A stretch of DNA of 64,000 nt from positions 62,001-126,000 of the forward strand of contig NZ_JAKUVC010000002.1 of NCBI RefSeq assembly GCF_026781265.1, written 5' to 3'. This document shows, in pieces, positions 16,638 through 25,703 of the stretch. The position numbers and the translations under genes are program-made. The notes beneath the pieces were generated by a model that worked only from the letters and a program-made list of their open reading frames with translations, was not told the origin of the DNA and did not search any database. How positions within the stretch are numbered: position 1 is the first letter of the stretch; each line of letters starts with the position of its first letter. Source of the DNA: Streptococcus sanguinis. GTDB lineage: Bacteria; Bacillota; Bacilli; Lactobacillales; Streptococcaceae.

Positions 16638-18454
16638 AAACTCCATTTTTGGAAAAATACACGGATAACTTATCGGCTAAAATTGCTAAAAAAGAAGCAG
16701 ATTATGAGGTTTACGGACGAGATGAGGAAATCCAGAACGTCATTACTTCTCTTCGCAGGCGCACTAAAAATAACCCAATTCTGGTTGGAGAAGCGGGCGT
16801 TGGGAAGACTGCTATTGTAGAAGGGCTTGCTTTAGCCATTTTAAGAGATCAGGTGCCAAATGATCTAAAAGGCTTAACTGTCCGCTCTTTGGAGCTCTCC
16901 AGTCTAATGAGTGGTGACGACGGTGGTTTTATTCCTAAATTTAAAAACATCATTCAAGAAATGATTGCTACCAAAGGCCAAAATATCCTTTTTGTCGATG
17001 AATTTCATACTATTGTTGGGGCGGGAAGCCAAAACGGGGAGTCTCTTGACGCTGGAAATATTATCAAGCCAGCCCTAGCACGTGGGGAGCTCCAGCTAAT
17101 TGGGGCTACCACATTAGACGAATTTCACGACTACGTGGAAACAGACCGAGCCTTGGAACGGCGGGTTCAAAAAGTTATGGTTGAAGAACCGACAATTCCT
17201 GAAGCGATCACAATTATTGATCAAGCTAAGGTAATCTATGAAGACTTTCATCGCATCAAAATTAGTCGAGCTGCCGTAGAAACGGCAGTCAGGCTCTCAG
17301 TTCGTTATATTACAGACCGCTTCCTGCCTGACAAGGCCTTTGATCTGATTGACGAGGCTGCCACTATTTCCTCAGCCGAAAACAAAGAGCTGGTCACCGA
17401 AAAAGAAATTGCCCAAGTCTTGAAGAATAAGACGGGGATCCCGATTACCACCATTCTAAAAGGTGATAATGAACGCCTAGCTGGCTTTAAAGAAAAGCTA
17501 TTGAAACGGGTCAAAGGCCAAGATGAAGCTATTGACGCTGTGGTAGATGCTGTTACGATTGCTCAAGCAGGGCTTCAGGATGAAAATAAACCAATTTCAT
17601 CTTTCCTTTTTCTTGGCCCAACAGGAGTCGGAAAAACTGAATTATCAAAAGCAGTGGCGGAGGCACTTTTTGATGATGAAGATGCCATGCTGCGCTTTGA
17701 TATGTCTGAATATAAACAGAAGGAAGACGTTGCCAAACTGATTGGTAATAGAGGAACCAGGACAAAGGGCCAGCTGACTGAAGGAGTCAAACAGAAACCT
17801 TACTGTGTGCTATTGCTGGATGAAATTGAAAAGGCGGATGGTGAGGTGCTTGATCTCTTCTTGCAGGTCTTAGATGATGGTCGTCTGACAGATGCCACAG
17901 GCCGCCTTGTGAGTTTTAAAAATACGATTGTGATTATGACGACAAACGTTGGAGCGAAGAAAATCATTGATAAGGCGGAGCTGAAAGGCAACTTTAAAAA
18001 TCTGACAGATCGGGAACGCCAACAGTTTGAACGCAGTATGGAAAATGTACTCCAGAGAGAGTTCCGACCTGAATATCTAAATCGTATTGAAAATAAACTG
18101 ATTTTCAATCTGCTGGAAAGTGATGTTATTGAAGAAATTGCGGAGAAAAATCTATCAGAGATTGCGTTGCGGATGAAACGCCAAAATCTCACTCTATCCT
18201 ATGACTCTAGCTTGATTGCTTATTTATCCGACGTGGGAACAGATGTTAGAAATGGGGCCCGTCCACTGGAACGTTTGATTAAGCGGAAAGTCTTGGCCCC
18301 TATTTCTGCTAAAAGCCTAGACCTCAATAAAACGACTCAATCTTACAATATCCATGTTTGGGTAGAGGGCGAGGCTCCAGATGGCAGTCACCGTGTCGAT
18401 CAGCGCCAACTTCATTTTGATGTGACAGAGCCCCTGGAAGTTCTCTTCAGTTGA
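16631..18454 (+). CDS. Clp/Hsp100-type double AAA+ ATPase without N domain
   Basis: A 607-residue protein with two AAA+ modules. The first has Walker [14 protein letters not shown] (about residues 53-65) and Walker [15 protein letters not shown]. The second has [16 protein letters not shown] and [11 protein letters not shown]. The first 25 residues are too short for a Clp N domain and there is no ClpB-type middle coil. The ClpP-binding tripeptide (I/L-G-F) expected after MTTNVGA in module two is not present, so it probably works without ClpP, as an unfoldase or remodelling motor. Its place between topoisomerase and pilin suggests unfolding of relaxase or LtrC-like cargo, or assembly of the channel. 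That role is inferred. Confidence 0.85.
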   Translation: MVKTPFLEKYTDNLSAKIAKKEADYEVYGRDEEIQNVITSLRRRTKNNPILVGEAGVGKTAIVEGLALAILRDQVPNDLKGLTVRSLELSSLMSGDDGGFIPKFKNIIQEMIATKGQNILFVDEFHTIVGAGSQNGESLDAGNIIKPALARGELQLIGATTLDEFHDYVETDRALERRVQKVMVEEPTIPEAITIIDQAKVIYEDFHRIKISRAAVETAVRLSVRYITDRFLPDKAFDLIDEAATISSAENKELVTEKEIAQVLKNKTGIPITTILKGDNERLAGFKEKLLKRVKGQDEAIDAVVDAVTIAQAGLQDENKPISSFLFLGPTGVGKTELSKAVAEALFDDEDAMLRFDMSEYKQKEDVAKLIGNRGTRTKGQLTEGVKQKPYCVLLLDEIEKADGEVLDLFLQVLDDGRLTDATGRLVSFKNTIVIMTTNVGAKKIIDKAELKGNFKNLTDRERQQFERSMENVLQREFRPEYLNRIENKLIFNLLESDVIEEIAEKNLSEIALRMKRQNLTLSYDSSLIAYLSDVGTDVRNGARPLERLIKRKVLAPISAKSLDLNKTTQSYNIHVWVEGEAPDGSHRVDQRQLHFDVTEPLEVLFS

Positions 18455-18474
18455 AAAAAATACTTCTTTTACAG

Positions 18475-18518
18475 TGACTTGTCCCTTTACAGCGAAAACT
18501 TTCATTATCTCTTACACT
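18475..18518 (+). promoter_or_regulatory. Repeated transfer promoter, copy 4
   Basis: TGACTTGTCC, then CTTTACAGC, then ATTATCTCTTACACT with -10 TACACT at 18513; spacing 38 bp. It drives the pilin-to-SSB unit (18551-21389). No clear terminator separates it from the Clp-like gene. Confidence 0.75.
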
Positions 18519-18550
18519 AAAGATGTCAATAATTTTAAGGAGGATTTCAC

Positions 18551-18898
18551 ATGAAACAAAAATTGACAAACACTCTTCAAACCGTTAAGCAAAAAACAAA
18601 ACCTTTTTTTCTGATCTTATCTCTCTTCTTGACTGGGCTGTTGGCTTCTCCTGTCTATGCAGATGATCCATTCGCAAAAACTCAAAATCTCGCTCAACAG
18701 GGAATTTCAAAGATCCAGGGAATTGGGATTATCACCTTTGGTCTGGCTATTGTAGCGACTGGGCTTGCCTATGGTCTGGGCGGTCGCGAAATGAAGGCTG
18801 CTATCAAAAAACATTGGGTGGCTATTGCCATTGGTATTATCGCAGTAGCTGCTGGCCCAAGTATCGTGGAGTGGGGCTTTAACTTTGTGAAAAACTAA
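18551..18898 (+). CDS. TrbC/VirB2-like pilin subunit
   Basis: A 115-residue protein with a signal peptide (cleavage likely after SPVYA) and two hydrophobic segments, about residues 55-75 and 88-110. GREMKAAIKKHW separates them in a short basic loop. This is the standard layout of VirB2/TrbC pilins and their Gram-positive counterparts, which form a channel or short surface structure. GGAGGA lies before the ATG. It is the first gene of its unit, as expected for a product needed in high copy. Confidence 0.8.
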   Translation: MKQKLTNTLQTVKQKTKPFFLILSLFLTGLLASPVYADDPFAKTQNLAQQGISKIQGIGIITFGLAIVATGLAYGLGGREMKAAIKKHWVAIAIGIIAVAAGPSIVEWGFNFVKN

Positions 18899-18915
18899 GA
18901 AAGGAGTCAGAACCT

Positions 18916-19998
18916 ATGGCATTTAGCCCGTTTCAAAAAAACAAAAAATGCTTGATGACGGATGACTTGTTTTTAGAGCTTACCTGGGAGGAAGGTAAAT
19001 CTCCTGAGGATGACAACGAACTGCTTGGCATTATTGAAGGGTTAGATAATAGCTATCTGCCAGAAGGACAGATTTCGGTTGAAGACTCTCTTCCTTATGT
19101 GAGTTTTTTGACGGCAGAGCTACTCTTTCAGGAACTGAAAAAAGCCTATGGAGAATTTGCTTTTCAGAAGGTAGCCGTTTGTCACCTGGAAGGGAAAGAA
19201 GCTGTTTCCGAAGGAGAAGTATTTGCCAGTCCCTTTGTGATTGGCAAAACCTATCAAAATTTGCTTATCCCATTAATCCAGGCGATTATGACAGATGAAG
19301 CTTTTAGAAATTATACTCATTCAGATAAAAAGGAATACTTTGAAAATCAAGTGTACCCTATTTATAGGCAAAGCTTAGGTATTCCTGAGTCGGCCCTCCC
19401 TCTCTTTCCAGCTGAAGGTGAAGCGATGGAACCTGTAAAAAGTTCCTATTTTACAACTCCACGGGAGCCTCAAGCGATGGCTTCTTCAAAACAGGTGACA
19501 CCTCAGCCTGTAAATCTGAAAAAAGTTTATCTCCTGCTGGGAGTGATAGGGGTGTTGACGGCAGGAGCTTTGAGCTTGTCAATGCTATCTATCAGCCGCC
19601 TAACCAAACAAAACGAGCAGCTTCAGTATCTTTACCAGGAGTTGAAGCAAGAACAACACTTAGTAGCTACTGAACACCAGGTAGATGTATTCAATCGCTA
19701 TTTCCTGCCAAACTATTATTCAGGAAATAAGGAAGCTCTGGCCCCGTTCCTAGATGCTGGAGATGCTAAGTACACCACTCCTAAAGAGGGTACTTTGCAG
19801 TCTGTCATCTTAGAAAAAATCACGTATGATGCTGAAAAGAAAAGCTATCAAGCAACCTATGTTTTATCTGTTAAACAAGGTGAAGAAGCTTCAAATCACC
19901 GCTTGAGTTTTTCTGTCAAAGAAGATAAATCTAGTACTTACGGCTTTGTGGTCATAACAGAACCGAAAGAAACAGATTATCTCAAGCCCAAAAAATAA
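18916..19998 (+). CDS. VirB8-like bitopic transfer protein
   Basis: A 360-residue protein with an unusually long cytoplasmic N-terminal part (about residues 1-190). A single membrane segment follows near 200-222, then a short coiled coil and a C-terminal extracytoplasmic domain. The layout resembles the VirB8/TcpC class, although that class usually has a short N-terminus. The C-terminal stretch (VDVFNRYFLPNYYSGN, and later YQATYVLSV) fits an NTF2-like fold. The class is inferred from topology and context, directly between the pilin and LPXTG genes. Confidence 0.55.
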   Translation: MAFSPFQKNKKCLMTDDLFLELTWEEGKSPEDDNELLGIIEGLDNSYLPEGQISVEDSLPYVSFLTAELLFQELKKAYGEFAFQKVAVCHLEGKEAVSEGEVFASPFVIGKTYQNLLIPLIQAIMTDEAFRNYTHSDKKEYFENQVYPIYRQSLGIPESALPLFPAEGEAMEPVKSSYFTTPREPQAMASSKQVTPQPVNLKKVYLLLGVIGVLTAGALSLSMLSISRLTKQNEQLQYLYQELKQEQHLVATEHQVDVFNRYFLPNYYSGNKEALAPFLDAGDAKYTTPKEGTLQSVILEKITYDAEKKSYQATYVLSVKQGEEASNHRLSFSVKEDKSSTYGFVVITEPKETDYLKPKK

Positions 19999-20018
19999 AT
20001 GAAAGAGGAACATATCTT

Positions 20019-20909
20019 ATGAAAAAGAAACAACTTTTAGCTAGTCTAGCCATCTCTACAATCATTTTGAGTCAGGCAGGTGCTGTATTTGCTGCTGAGA
20101 ATGTCGCTCCAGTAGATAACACTTCCAGTCCTTCAGTAACAGTTCCAGCCCCTTCAGCTGAACCAGGTACGAGTGTGACGCAGCCAACAGAAACCCCATC
20201 TTCAACAGATCAAACGAATCCCGTCGATGGAACGACTACCCCAGGAGTTCAGCTACCATCTGAACCGTCACAGCCAAGTACCCCTCCAAGTACGGTAACA
20301 CCAAGTGACTCGAATACCCCTCCAACATCAACGGAGGAACCAACTAAGCCAGGAGGCAACACAACATCTTCTTCAGAAACGCTTCCAGCTGATGGAAAAG
20401 GTCAGACTGCTGAAGATCCTAAATCAAAAGATCCTGTGACCCCTCCTAGTCAGGATGAGCCAACAACTGTTCCAACGATTAACGGCGGTACAGCTACGAT
20501 TACACCAAATACCAATACCCCAACTAATGACCCTACTATTTCTGCTCAAACAGCTGCCAGCGTGGGAGCTAGTCAGGTAGGAACAACTTCCCAGGTGACT
20601 GGTCAAGTTGTTTCTAACGTATCTCCGACTGAACCAATTTTTACGAACACGGGCTATCAAATTGTCTCTACACAAAATAGCCAAGTCGTGATTGCGACTG
20701 CGGATGGTTCCACTCAAACGGTGGCTCCTGAAGTAGTTGGCGCTACAGTTAATTCAGATAAAACAATTTCAGTTACAGATCAAGTAGGAAAGATGACCAC
20801 TCTTCCATCTACAGGAGATAAAGGAAGTCTATTGACTGTCCTTGGAAGCTTGTTGCTGGGTGTAGGTACTTTCTTCCTGAAGAAATGCCGTGAGGCTAAA
20901 GAAGTCTAG
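20019..20909 (+). CDS. LPXTG-anchored surface protein
   Basis: A 296-residue cell-wall protein with a signal peptide (cleavage near VFAAENV). A long Pro/Thr/Ser-rich middle part (about residues 30-185) is followed by a sorting signal at the end: LPSTGDK, a hydrophobic stretch, then KKCREAKEV. Sortase would attach it to peptidoglycan. The low-complexity middle looks like a stalk without a folded adhesin domain; only about 80 residues before the anchor look structured. In related elements LPXTG proteins support mating-pair contact, which is the likely role here, inside the pilin operon. Confidence 0.85.
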   Translation: MKKKQLLASLAISTIILSQAGAVFAAENVAPVDNTSSPSVTVPAPSAEPGTSVTQPTETPSSTDQTNPVDGTTTPGVQLPSEPSQPSTPPSTVTPSDSNTPPTSTEEPTKPGGNTTSSSETLPADGKGQTAEDPKSKDPVTPPSQDEPTTVPTINGGTATITPNTNTPTNDPTISAQTAASVGASQVGTTSQVTGQVVSNVSPTEPIFTNTGYQIVSTQNSQVVIATADGSTQTVAPEVVGATVNSDKTISVTDQVGKMTTLPSTGDKGSLLTVLGSLLLGVGTFFLKKCREAKEV

Positions 20910-20924
20910 AAAGGACAATTGCTT

Positions 20925-21389
20925 ATGCAAACATTTATAGCTGATGGCCGTGTCTCTGATATTCCTCAAGATGCAGTAGGTAAAACTTCTAATGGGAATG
21001 TCAGCTTCAAATTTGATTTTGTGTGTGACTCCAGTCTCCTGGATGAGAACCGCAAGCCGACGCCTAGCTTCTTCCACGTTCAAATGTACGGGAAACAAGC
21101 AGAAGTGATGGCAAAAAGCCTCTCTAAAGGGTCTCCTATTTTGCTGAAGGGAGAAATTATCCAGCGGAGCTATACCAGTAAAGGCGGTCAGCGCCGCTCT
21201 TATCAGTATATTGCTCCTGCACAGTTTGACGGGATCACCTTCTTAGAAAGTAAAGATGCAGCGGTCAAGCGTCGTCAAGCTCAAGTTCCAGGAACTAATA
21301 TTTTCCAGTCTGAACCAGCTCCAACTCATCAAGAAGCTGAAGGAAGTTCAGCTTACCCTATCCCCATGGATGCTGATGAACCTTTCTAA
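20925..21389 (+). CDS. ssb: Single-stranded DNA-binding protein
   Basis: A 154-residue OB-fold protein ending in the acidic tail DADEPF, the signature tip of bacterial SSB that recruits partner enzymes. The ATG at 20925 is chosen because GAAAGGA lies 9 bp upstream; the TTG at 20919 is too close to it. The OB part (FFHVQMYGKQAEVMAKSLSKGSPILLKGEI) is clear. The N-terminus diverges from chromosomal SSB. It probably coats the transferred strand in donor or recipient. A strong terminator follows. Confidence 0.85.
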   Translation: MQTFIADGRVSDIPQDAVGKTSNGNVSFKFDFVCDSSLLDENRKPTPSFFHVQMYGKQAEVMAKSLSKGSPILLKGEIIQRSYTSKGGQRRSYQYIAPAQFDGITFLESKDAAVKRRQAQVPGTNIFQSEPAPTHQEAEGSSAYPIPMDADEPF

Positions 21390-21399
21390 AGTTCAGTGC

Positions 21400-21434
21400 A
21401 GCACTTGGCTTTAAAAGCCAGGTGCTATTTTTAT
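21400..21434 (+). terminator. Rho-independent terminator after ssb
   Basis: A 13-bp stem (AGCACTTGGCTTT with AAAGCCAGGTGCT) and a short loop are followed by ATTTTTATT. Confidence 0.9.
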
Positions 21435-21456
21435 TGAATGGAACAAAAAATTAAAT

Positions 21457-21491
21457 AATAAGTTGCACAAAAAGTTATATAACAACTTATT
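21457..21491. repeat. AT-rich palindrome inside a larger inverted repeat
   Basis: The core GTTATATAAC (21474-21483) lies within outer arms AATAAGTTG and CAACTTATT. It is a member of the dispersed palindrome family, between the ssb terminator and repeated promoter copy 5. Confidence 0.65.
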
Positions 21492-21534
21492 TACTAATGG
21501 GCGTTCCTTTTTCGCCTGGAGAAGGGGCTTCCTC

Positions 21535-21578
21535 TGACTTGTCCCGTTAGAGCAGGCTTTTTCATTATCCCTTACACT
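21535..21578 (+). promoter_or_regulatory. Repeated transfer promoter, copy 5
   Basis: TGACTTGTCC, then CGTTAGAGCA, then ATTATCCCTTACACT with -10 TACACT at 21573; spacing 38 bp. It drives the small gene at 21613 and the coupling protein gene. Confidence 0.75.
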
Positions 21579-21612
21579 AAAGGAGTAAATCAAAAAGAAA
21601 GGAGTTTTGCCT

Positions 21613-21864
21613 ATGGCAAAACAACAGACAGAACCAATAGCAGATGATTTGATGGCTGACTCTCTTCAGGCTGAAAATTATCTGAAGCAGGGGAGAACTT
21701 GCTCTCTGGCAACTATCCAGCTGGGATTGGAAGATTGGCTTCATCATTATTTGTATCGCTACCAAAAAGCCAGTCCAGATCTACGCTTCAAAATCTTTCT
21801 TTATTCCAGTTTCTATGACAGAAAGATTGTTCATGATATAGAAAGGGGTGAAGTGAATGAATAA
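21613..21864 (+). CDS. Small hypothetical protein upstream of the coupling protein
   Basis: An 83-residue protein. The ATG at 21613 is chosen because AAAGGAG lies 8 bp upstream; the TTG at 21607 is too near. It is helical, has no membrane segment, and overlaps the VirD4-like gene by 8 bp, so translation is probably coupled. A partner of the coupling protein is a reasonable guess. No family recognised. Confidence 0.6.
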   Translation: MAKQQTEPIADDLMADSLQAENYLKQGRTCSLATIQLGLEDWLHHYLYRYQKASPDLRFKIFLYSSFYDRKIVHDIERGEVNE

Positions 21865-24800
21865 TAATTGGTTGGAGGTGATCTATTACACCATCATCCA
21901 GCTGGTCAAAGTCAATTATTTCAACTTGCTGATTATTGTAGCTTTCTTAGGCTATCTTCTTTTCCAGGTGTTTAAATGGCAGCGACCATCAATCAGGAGA
22001 GTTTTGAAGCAACTCACAAAAGCCTATCAGAATAGAGCAACTATCAAGATAAGAATTGTCCAAAAATGGAATAAGGTCAAAGCAATTGTTACAGGGAAAG
22101 AAAAAATTAACTGGAGAGGGTTCTTGAACAGTATCTTGACTTTTATCAAGCGATTGGTGGAGGTCATCCCAGCTTTTACTTTCTTATTCTTTGGAAATTT
22201 ACTTTTTCGGATAGTCTATCTTTTGCCTTTTGTTAAACAAGAGCGAAAGCGATTTGATAAAGAGATGAAGCCAATCTTGTATTTCAATAGTTACCGTAGC
22301 TTAGTCCTCATGGGGCTGGGTTTCAGTCTGATTGCTTTTATGACTACTAATTATGGAGTGACGGTTTTGCGTGCTGCTATTCGCTATCTTTATTTTGCAG
22401 TGATGACCTTAAAAGACAATAGTCAAATGGCTGAATTTGATACGGACAGCCTCTTAATCCAAAATCTCCTGAACGTCCGAGTCTTTGTCCTAGCGCCTAT
22501 TCTTACTTTTCCGCTTTTGATTGTTGGCTTGATTATTGCCTGGAAATCGGCTTGGGTTAATTTCGAGCAATATCGCAGTTACAATAACAACGAGGAAGGA
22601 GATGATCGTTTTGCGACGGTTAAGGAGGTCCACGGACAATATAAGAAAGTGCCGAACAAGACAGAAATCTTCCCAGGTGAAGGTGGTGCGCCGGTTCTTC
22701 ATGAAACTAGAAAAAATTTATCAGGACTTACTCTAGGAGCCCAAATGCTTTGGCAAAATCGCAGATTTAGCCGTTATTTACTCAAATCTGAGCGAGTGTT
22801 AGGCATGCTTGCGACTCCTTCTGGGGACTACTACATCGAGGATAAGCCTATTAATTTATTGGGGATTGGGTCAACCCGTTCTGGAAAAGGAGAAAGTGCC
22901 ATTACAACAACTACGGATATTAACAGCCGAGCAGCCATTCCACCCTCAATGATCCTTGGGGATCCAAAAGGAGAGCACTATCAGTCCTCGTATAAGACGA
23001 TGCGCCGCCGTGGCTATGATGTCAATGTCTTGTCTTTTCAGAACATGGATTGGTCAATGTCCTATAATCCTTTGGCTTTAGCGGTTGCAGCCGCTAAAAA
23101 GGGCTACTATGAAAAAACTCAAACTCGTGTCAATGCAGTATCTGAAGCGATTTACCGTAAGACTAAGCCAGGTATGGGGAACGGAAATGCTAAATATTGG
23201 GAAGACACTTCTATCTCTCTTTTCAATGCGATTGCGATGGCTTTGATTGATCGAGCTAATGAGACTTTTAAAAATGGAGAGACTGATGCCTGGGATACTG
23301 TGACCGTTAGAAATATCGCCAAATTTTTGACGGACTTAGGATCTGAAGAAGTCTTGGTGGATGAAATGGGAGAAGTAGTTGAGAACCCGATGAAAGACCA
23401 ACAGTTGACAAAAAAATCCAAAATTACGGTTTATTTCGATAATCTGAGAAGTATCAATCAACGTCAATTCTCGAAGTTTCGGGAAATGGCTGACCTCAAC
23501 TTCAGGTCGTCCGATTTTGCGGCTGAAGAAACCAAGGGCAATGTTTACTCAAGCATGATGTCAGGGATTAACCTATTCTTGCAAGACAATATCGCCAAGC
23601 TCACCTCCAAAAACTCGATTGATTTGGAGTCTATCGGTTTCCCACGTCGCTTATCCGTAAAGTTTCGATCTAGTACAGCTAACGCCATCTCTAATCAATT
23701 TGCGCATCAAACGGCTAAGGTCTCCATCTCTTCAGCGGATGGTAAGGGCATCTACGTGAAGGAAGCGGCGGCTCTGGTCGATGGTGAAGGATATTTAACC
23801 TATGTTATTGAGCCTAAATTGCCAGATCAATTTCTCGTTACGATTGACTTCAACCATCCGAATAATGGCCTTGGTTTTGAAAAGGAGATTTATCGTTTCT
23901 CAGCTGAAAAGGTCTATCGCAACCAAAGCAATGTCATCTATTTGGATGAGTACACCAAGAAACCAGTTCTGGACTCTATCAAAGTAACAGTGCTTGATAA
24001 ACAAGCAGGTCACTTGCTTCAGGAAGAAGATGTTGAGTTGATTTACTCTGATAATCCAACCATCATTTACCTGGTGACACCGCCTAATCGTACCGAGTAC
24101 AACAGTATTGTGTCGCTCTTTCTTGACCAGCTCTTTAATGCTAATTATGAGCTGGCTTTGTCCGCTGGGAGAAAATGTGTGAACCGCATCCTTCACATTC
24201 TGGATGAGTTTACCAATATCCCTGCCATCCCTCACATGGATACAAAAATCTCCATCTGTTTGGGACAGAATATTTTATACTATTTGTGGATCCAAAACTT
24301 GGAACAGCTGACTGATAAATATGGTGAGAACACAGCTAAAACTATCAAGGATAACTGTTCGCTTCAGATTTATATCAAGTCTACGTCTGAAGATACGAAC
24401 TCAACCTTTAGTAAAGCGCTTGGCTATCGCACAATTACCAAACGCCGCAGATCTAGCAATATTTTGGATGAAGCCAATCCAAATGTGGCGATTGAAAACC
24501 CACGTCAGGAATTGCTGACGCCAACTCAGCTAGCCAAGCTCCAAGAGGGAGAAGCGGTCATTCTGCGTGGAGTCAAAGGACGGGATAATGCAGGCCGTAA
24601 AGTGACAACAGATCCAATCTTCTTGCACGAAAAGACCAGTCTTCCGTATCGATACATGTTCCTTCAGGAAGAGTTTGACCAGTCTATGACTTTTGCGGAT
24701 ATTCCAGTGGAAAGTCCGCACCGCAATCTTGACCTACAAGAAATAGCTGTAGGAGCTCAGAGGAGCTTTGATAATATCATTGACTGGCGGAGAGCACTAA

Positions 24801-24997
24801 GCAATCGGATTGGCTCAAACAGCGGGGAAACAGCCAAATTAGCGACTCGCTATCAAAAAGGGAAGCCGTCTCCTAACCAGCAATTCTCCTCTCCAGCTGA
24901 AATGATTGCGGCTGCAGCTGAAGAAATTCTCTATGACGGCTATCAGTATGAGGATATGGATGAATATGAGGATCTGTTTGCAGATGATGTGATGTAA
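21857..24997 (+). CDS. VirD4/TraG-type coupling protein ATPase
   Basis: A 1046-residue coupling protein that links the relaxosome to the channel. The N-terminal 230 residues have about four to five hydrophobic segments. Walker A is GSTRSGKGES near residues 336-345, followed by MILGDPKGEHY, and Walker B is ILHILDEFTNI near residue 780. A roughly 150-residue beta-rich insertion (about 590-745) lies between them, making the protein longer than usual coupling proteins (600-700 residues). The C-terminus is acidic (EDMDEYEDLFADDVM), possibly a docking tail. It resembles the TraK/TrsK class of pSK41 and pMRC01. Confidence 0.88.
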   Translation: MNNNWLEVIYYTIIQLVKVNYFNLLIIVAFLGYLLFQVFKWQRPSIRRVLKQLTKAYQNRATIKIRIVQKWNKVKAIVTGKEKINWRGFLNSILTFIKRLVEVIPAFTFLFFGNLLFRIVYLLPFVKQERKRFDKEMKPILYFNSYRSLVLMGLGFSLIAFMTTNYGVTVLRAAIRYLYFAVMTLKDNSQMAEFDTDSLLIQNLLNVRVFVLAPILTFPLLIVGLIIAWKSAWVNFEQYRSYNNNEEGDDRFATVKEVHGQYKKVPNKTEIFPGEGGAPVLHETRKNLSGLTLGAQMLWQNRRFSRYLLKSERVLGMLATPSGDYYIEDKPINLLGIGSTRSGKGESAITTTTDINSRAAIPPSMILGDPKGEHYQSSYKTMRRRGYDVNVLSFQNMDWSMSYNPLALAVAAAKKGYYEKTQTRVNAVSEAIYRKTKPGMGNGNAKYWEDTSISLFNAIAMALIDRANETFKNGETDAWDTVTVRNIAKFLTDLGSEEVLVDEMGEVVENPMKDQQLTKKSKITVYFDNLRSINQRQFSKFREMADLNFRSSDFAAEETKGNVYSSMMSGINLFLQDNIAKLTSKNSIDLESIGFPRRLSVKFRSSTANAISNQFAHQTAKVSISSADGKGIYVKEAAALVDGEGYLTYVIEPKLPDQFLVTIDFNHPNNGLGFEKEIYRFSAEKVYRNQSNVIYLDEYTKKPVLDSIKVTVLDKQAGHLLQEEDVELIYSDNPTIIYLVTPPNRTEYNSIVSLFLDQLFNANYELALSAGRKCVNRILHILDEFTNIPAIPHMDTKISICLGQNILYYLWIQNLEQLTDKYGENTAKTIKDNCSLQIYIKSTSEDTNSTFSKALGYRTITKRRRSSNILDEANPNVAIENPRQELLTPTQLAKLQEGEAVILRGVKGRDNAGRKVTTDPIFLHEKTSLPYRYMFLQEEFDQSMTFADIPVESPHRNLDLQEIAVGAQRSFDNIIDWRRALSNRIGSNSGETAKLATRYQKGKPSPNQQFSSPAEMIAAAAEEILYDGYQYEDMDEYEDLFADDVM

Positions 24998-25015
24998 GAT
25001 GAGGTACAAAGAATT

Positions 25016-25035
25016 GTATAATAAGTTATATACCT
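25016..25035. repeat. Degenerate AT-rich palindrome
   Basis: GTATAATAAGTTATATAC is a partial copy of the dispersed palindrome family. It sits just upstream of the -35 box of the lipoprotein promoter. Confidence 0.45.
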
Positions 25036-25036
25036 T

Positions 25037-25065
25037 TTGCATTAATAAGATATATCTGCTATAAT
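25037..25065 (+). promoter_or_regulatory. Sigma-A promoter of the lipoprotein gene
   Basis: TTGCAT, 17-bp spacer, TATAAT. It is a canonical promoter, unlike the repeated transfer promoters around it, so expression should not depend on the transfer regulator. Confidence 0.75.
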
Positions 25066-25094
25066 AAACTCAATAAAAGATAGGAGAAGTACTC

Positions 25095-25577
25095 ATGAAA
25101 ATGAAAAAGATATTTGGTGTTATGTTGCTAGGTTTCATGGCTGTGCTCCTTGTGGCCTGCGGCCAAAAATCCGCTGAAGATATTATGAAAACAGAATTGA
25201 AGGATAGTTACACTGGATACTCAAAAGAAGCTGGTTATGAATATCCTTTCTCAGCTGGCGGAGATACGTTGAAATTTGATAAGAAAAATCATGTTATTAC
25301 TAACGGAGCTAATAATGAGAATAAGTTTCAAGTTCTTTCGGAAAAACAAGTAAAAGAATTGCCTTCCTCGTTTAAAGGTGCTTTAGATGAATTGGAAAAC
25401 GAGCTAAAAGGTACAGATAATTTCACGATTGCAGTTGGGGAATTTGATAAGTTTGAAGATAAAGCTTTTTATCAAATTGTTCTCACGGATAGTGGGAAAA
25501 CAATTCGCATAATTGAATTACGTCGAGGATATAAAGACGGAAATGCATTTTATGATTTCACTGGGAAAGCTGACTAG
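25095..25577 (+). CDS. Lipoprotein, candidate surface-exclusion factor
   Basis: A 160-residue protein with a lipoprotein signal peptide ending in the lipobox LVAC (Cys about residue 22), then a small soluble domain. It stands alone, with its own sigma-A promoter in front and a terminator behind, while all neighbours use the repeated transfer promoter. Lipoproteins within pSK41-type transfer regions (TraH) are known. Constitutive expression of a small lipoprotein suits an exclusion or immunity function that must work when transfer is off. That function is inferred. Confidence 0.6.
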   Translation: MKMKKIFGVMLLGFMAVLLVACGQKSAEDIMKTELKDSYTGYSKEAGYEYPFSAGGDTLKFDKKNHVITNGANNENKFQVLSEKQVKELPSSFKGALDELENELKGTDNFTIAVGEFDKFEDKAFYQIVLTDSGKTIRIIELRRGYKDGNAFYDFTGKAD

Positions 25578-25586
25578 TTGTGTTAT

Positions 25587-25621
25587 AAAAAGGAAGTCTC
25601 GATTTTGAGGCTTCCTTTTTT
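25587..25621 (+). terminator. Rho-independent terminator
   Basis: Stem AAGGAAGTCTC with GAGGCTTCCTT, then seven T; it separates the lipoprotein gene from repeated promoter copy 6. Confidence 0.9.
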
Positions 25622-25626
25622 TGCGG

Positions 25627-25670
25627 TGACTTGTCCTCTTAGAGCGGGTATCTTGATTATCTTTTATGAT
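25627..25670 (+). promoter_or_regulatory. Repeated transfer promoter, copy 6
   Basis: TGACTTGTCC, then TCTTAGAGCG, then ATTATCTTTTATGAT with -10 TATGAT at 25665; spacing 38 bp. It drives the VirB6-like and BRCT genes. Confidence 0.75.
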
Positions 25671-25703
25671 AAAGGTATCTAAAAAAGAAAGTAGGTGCCT
25701 TTA

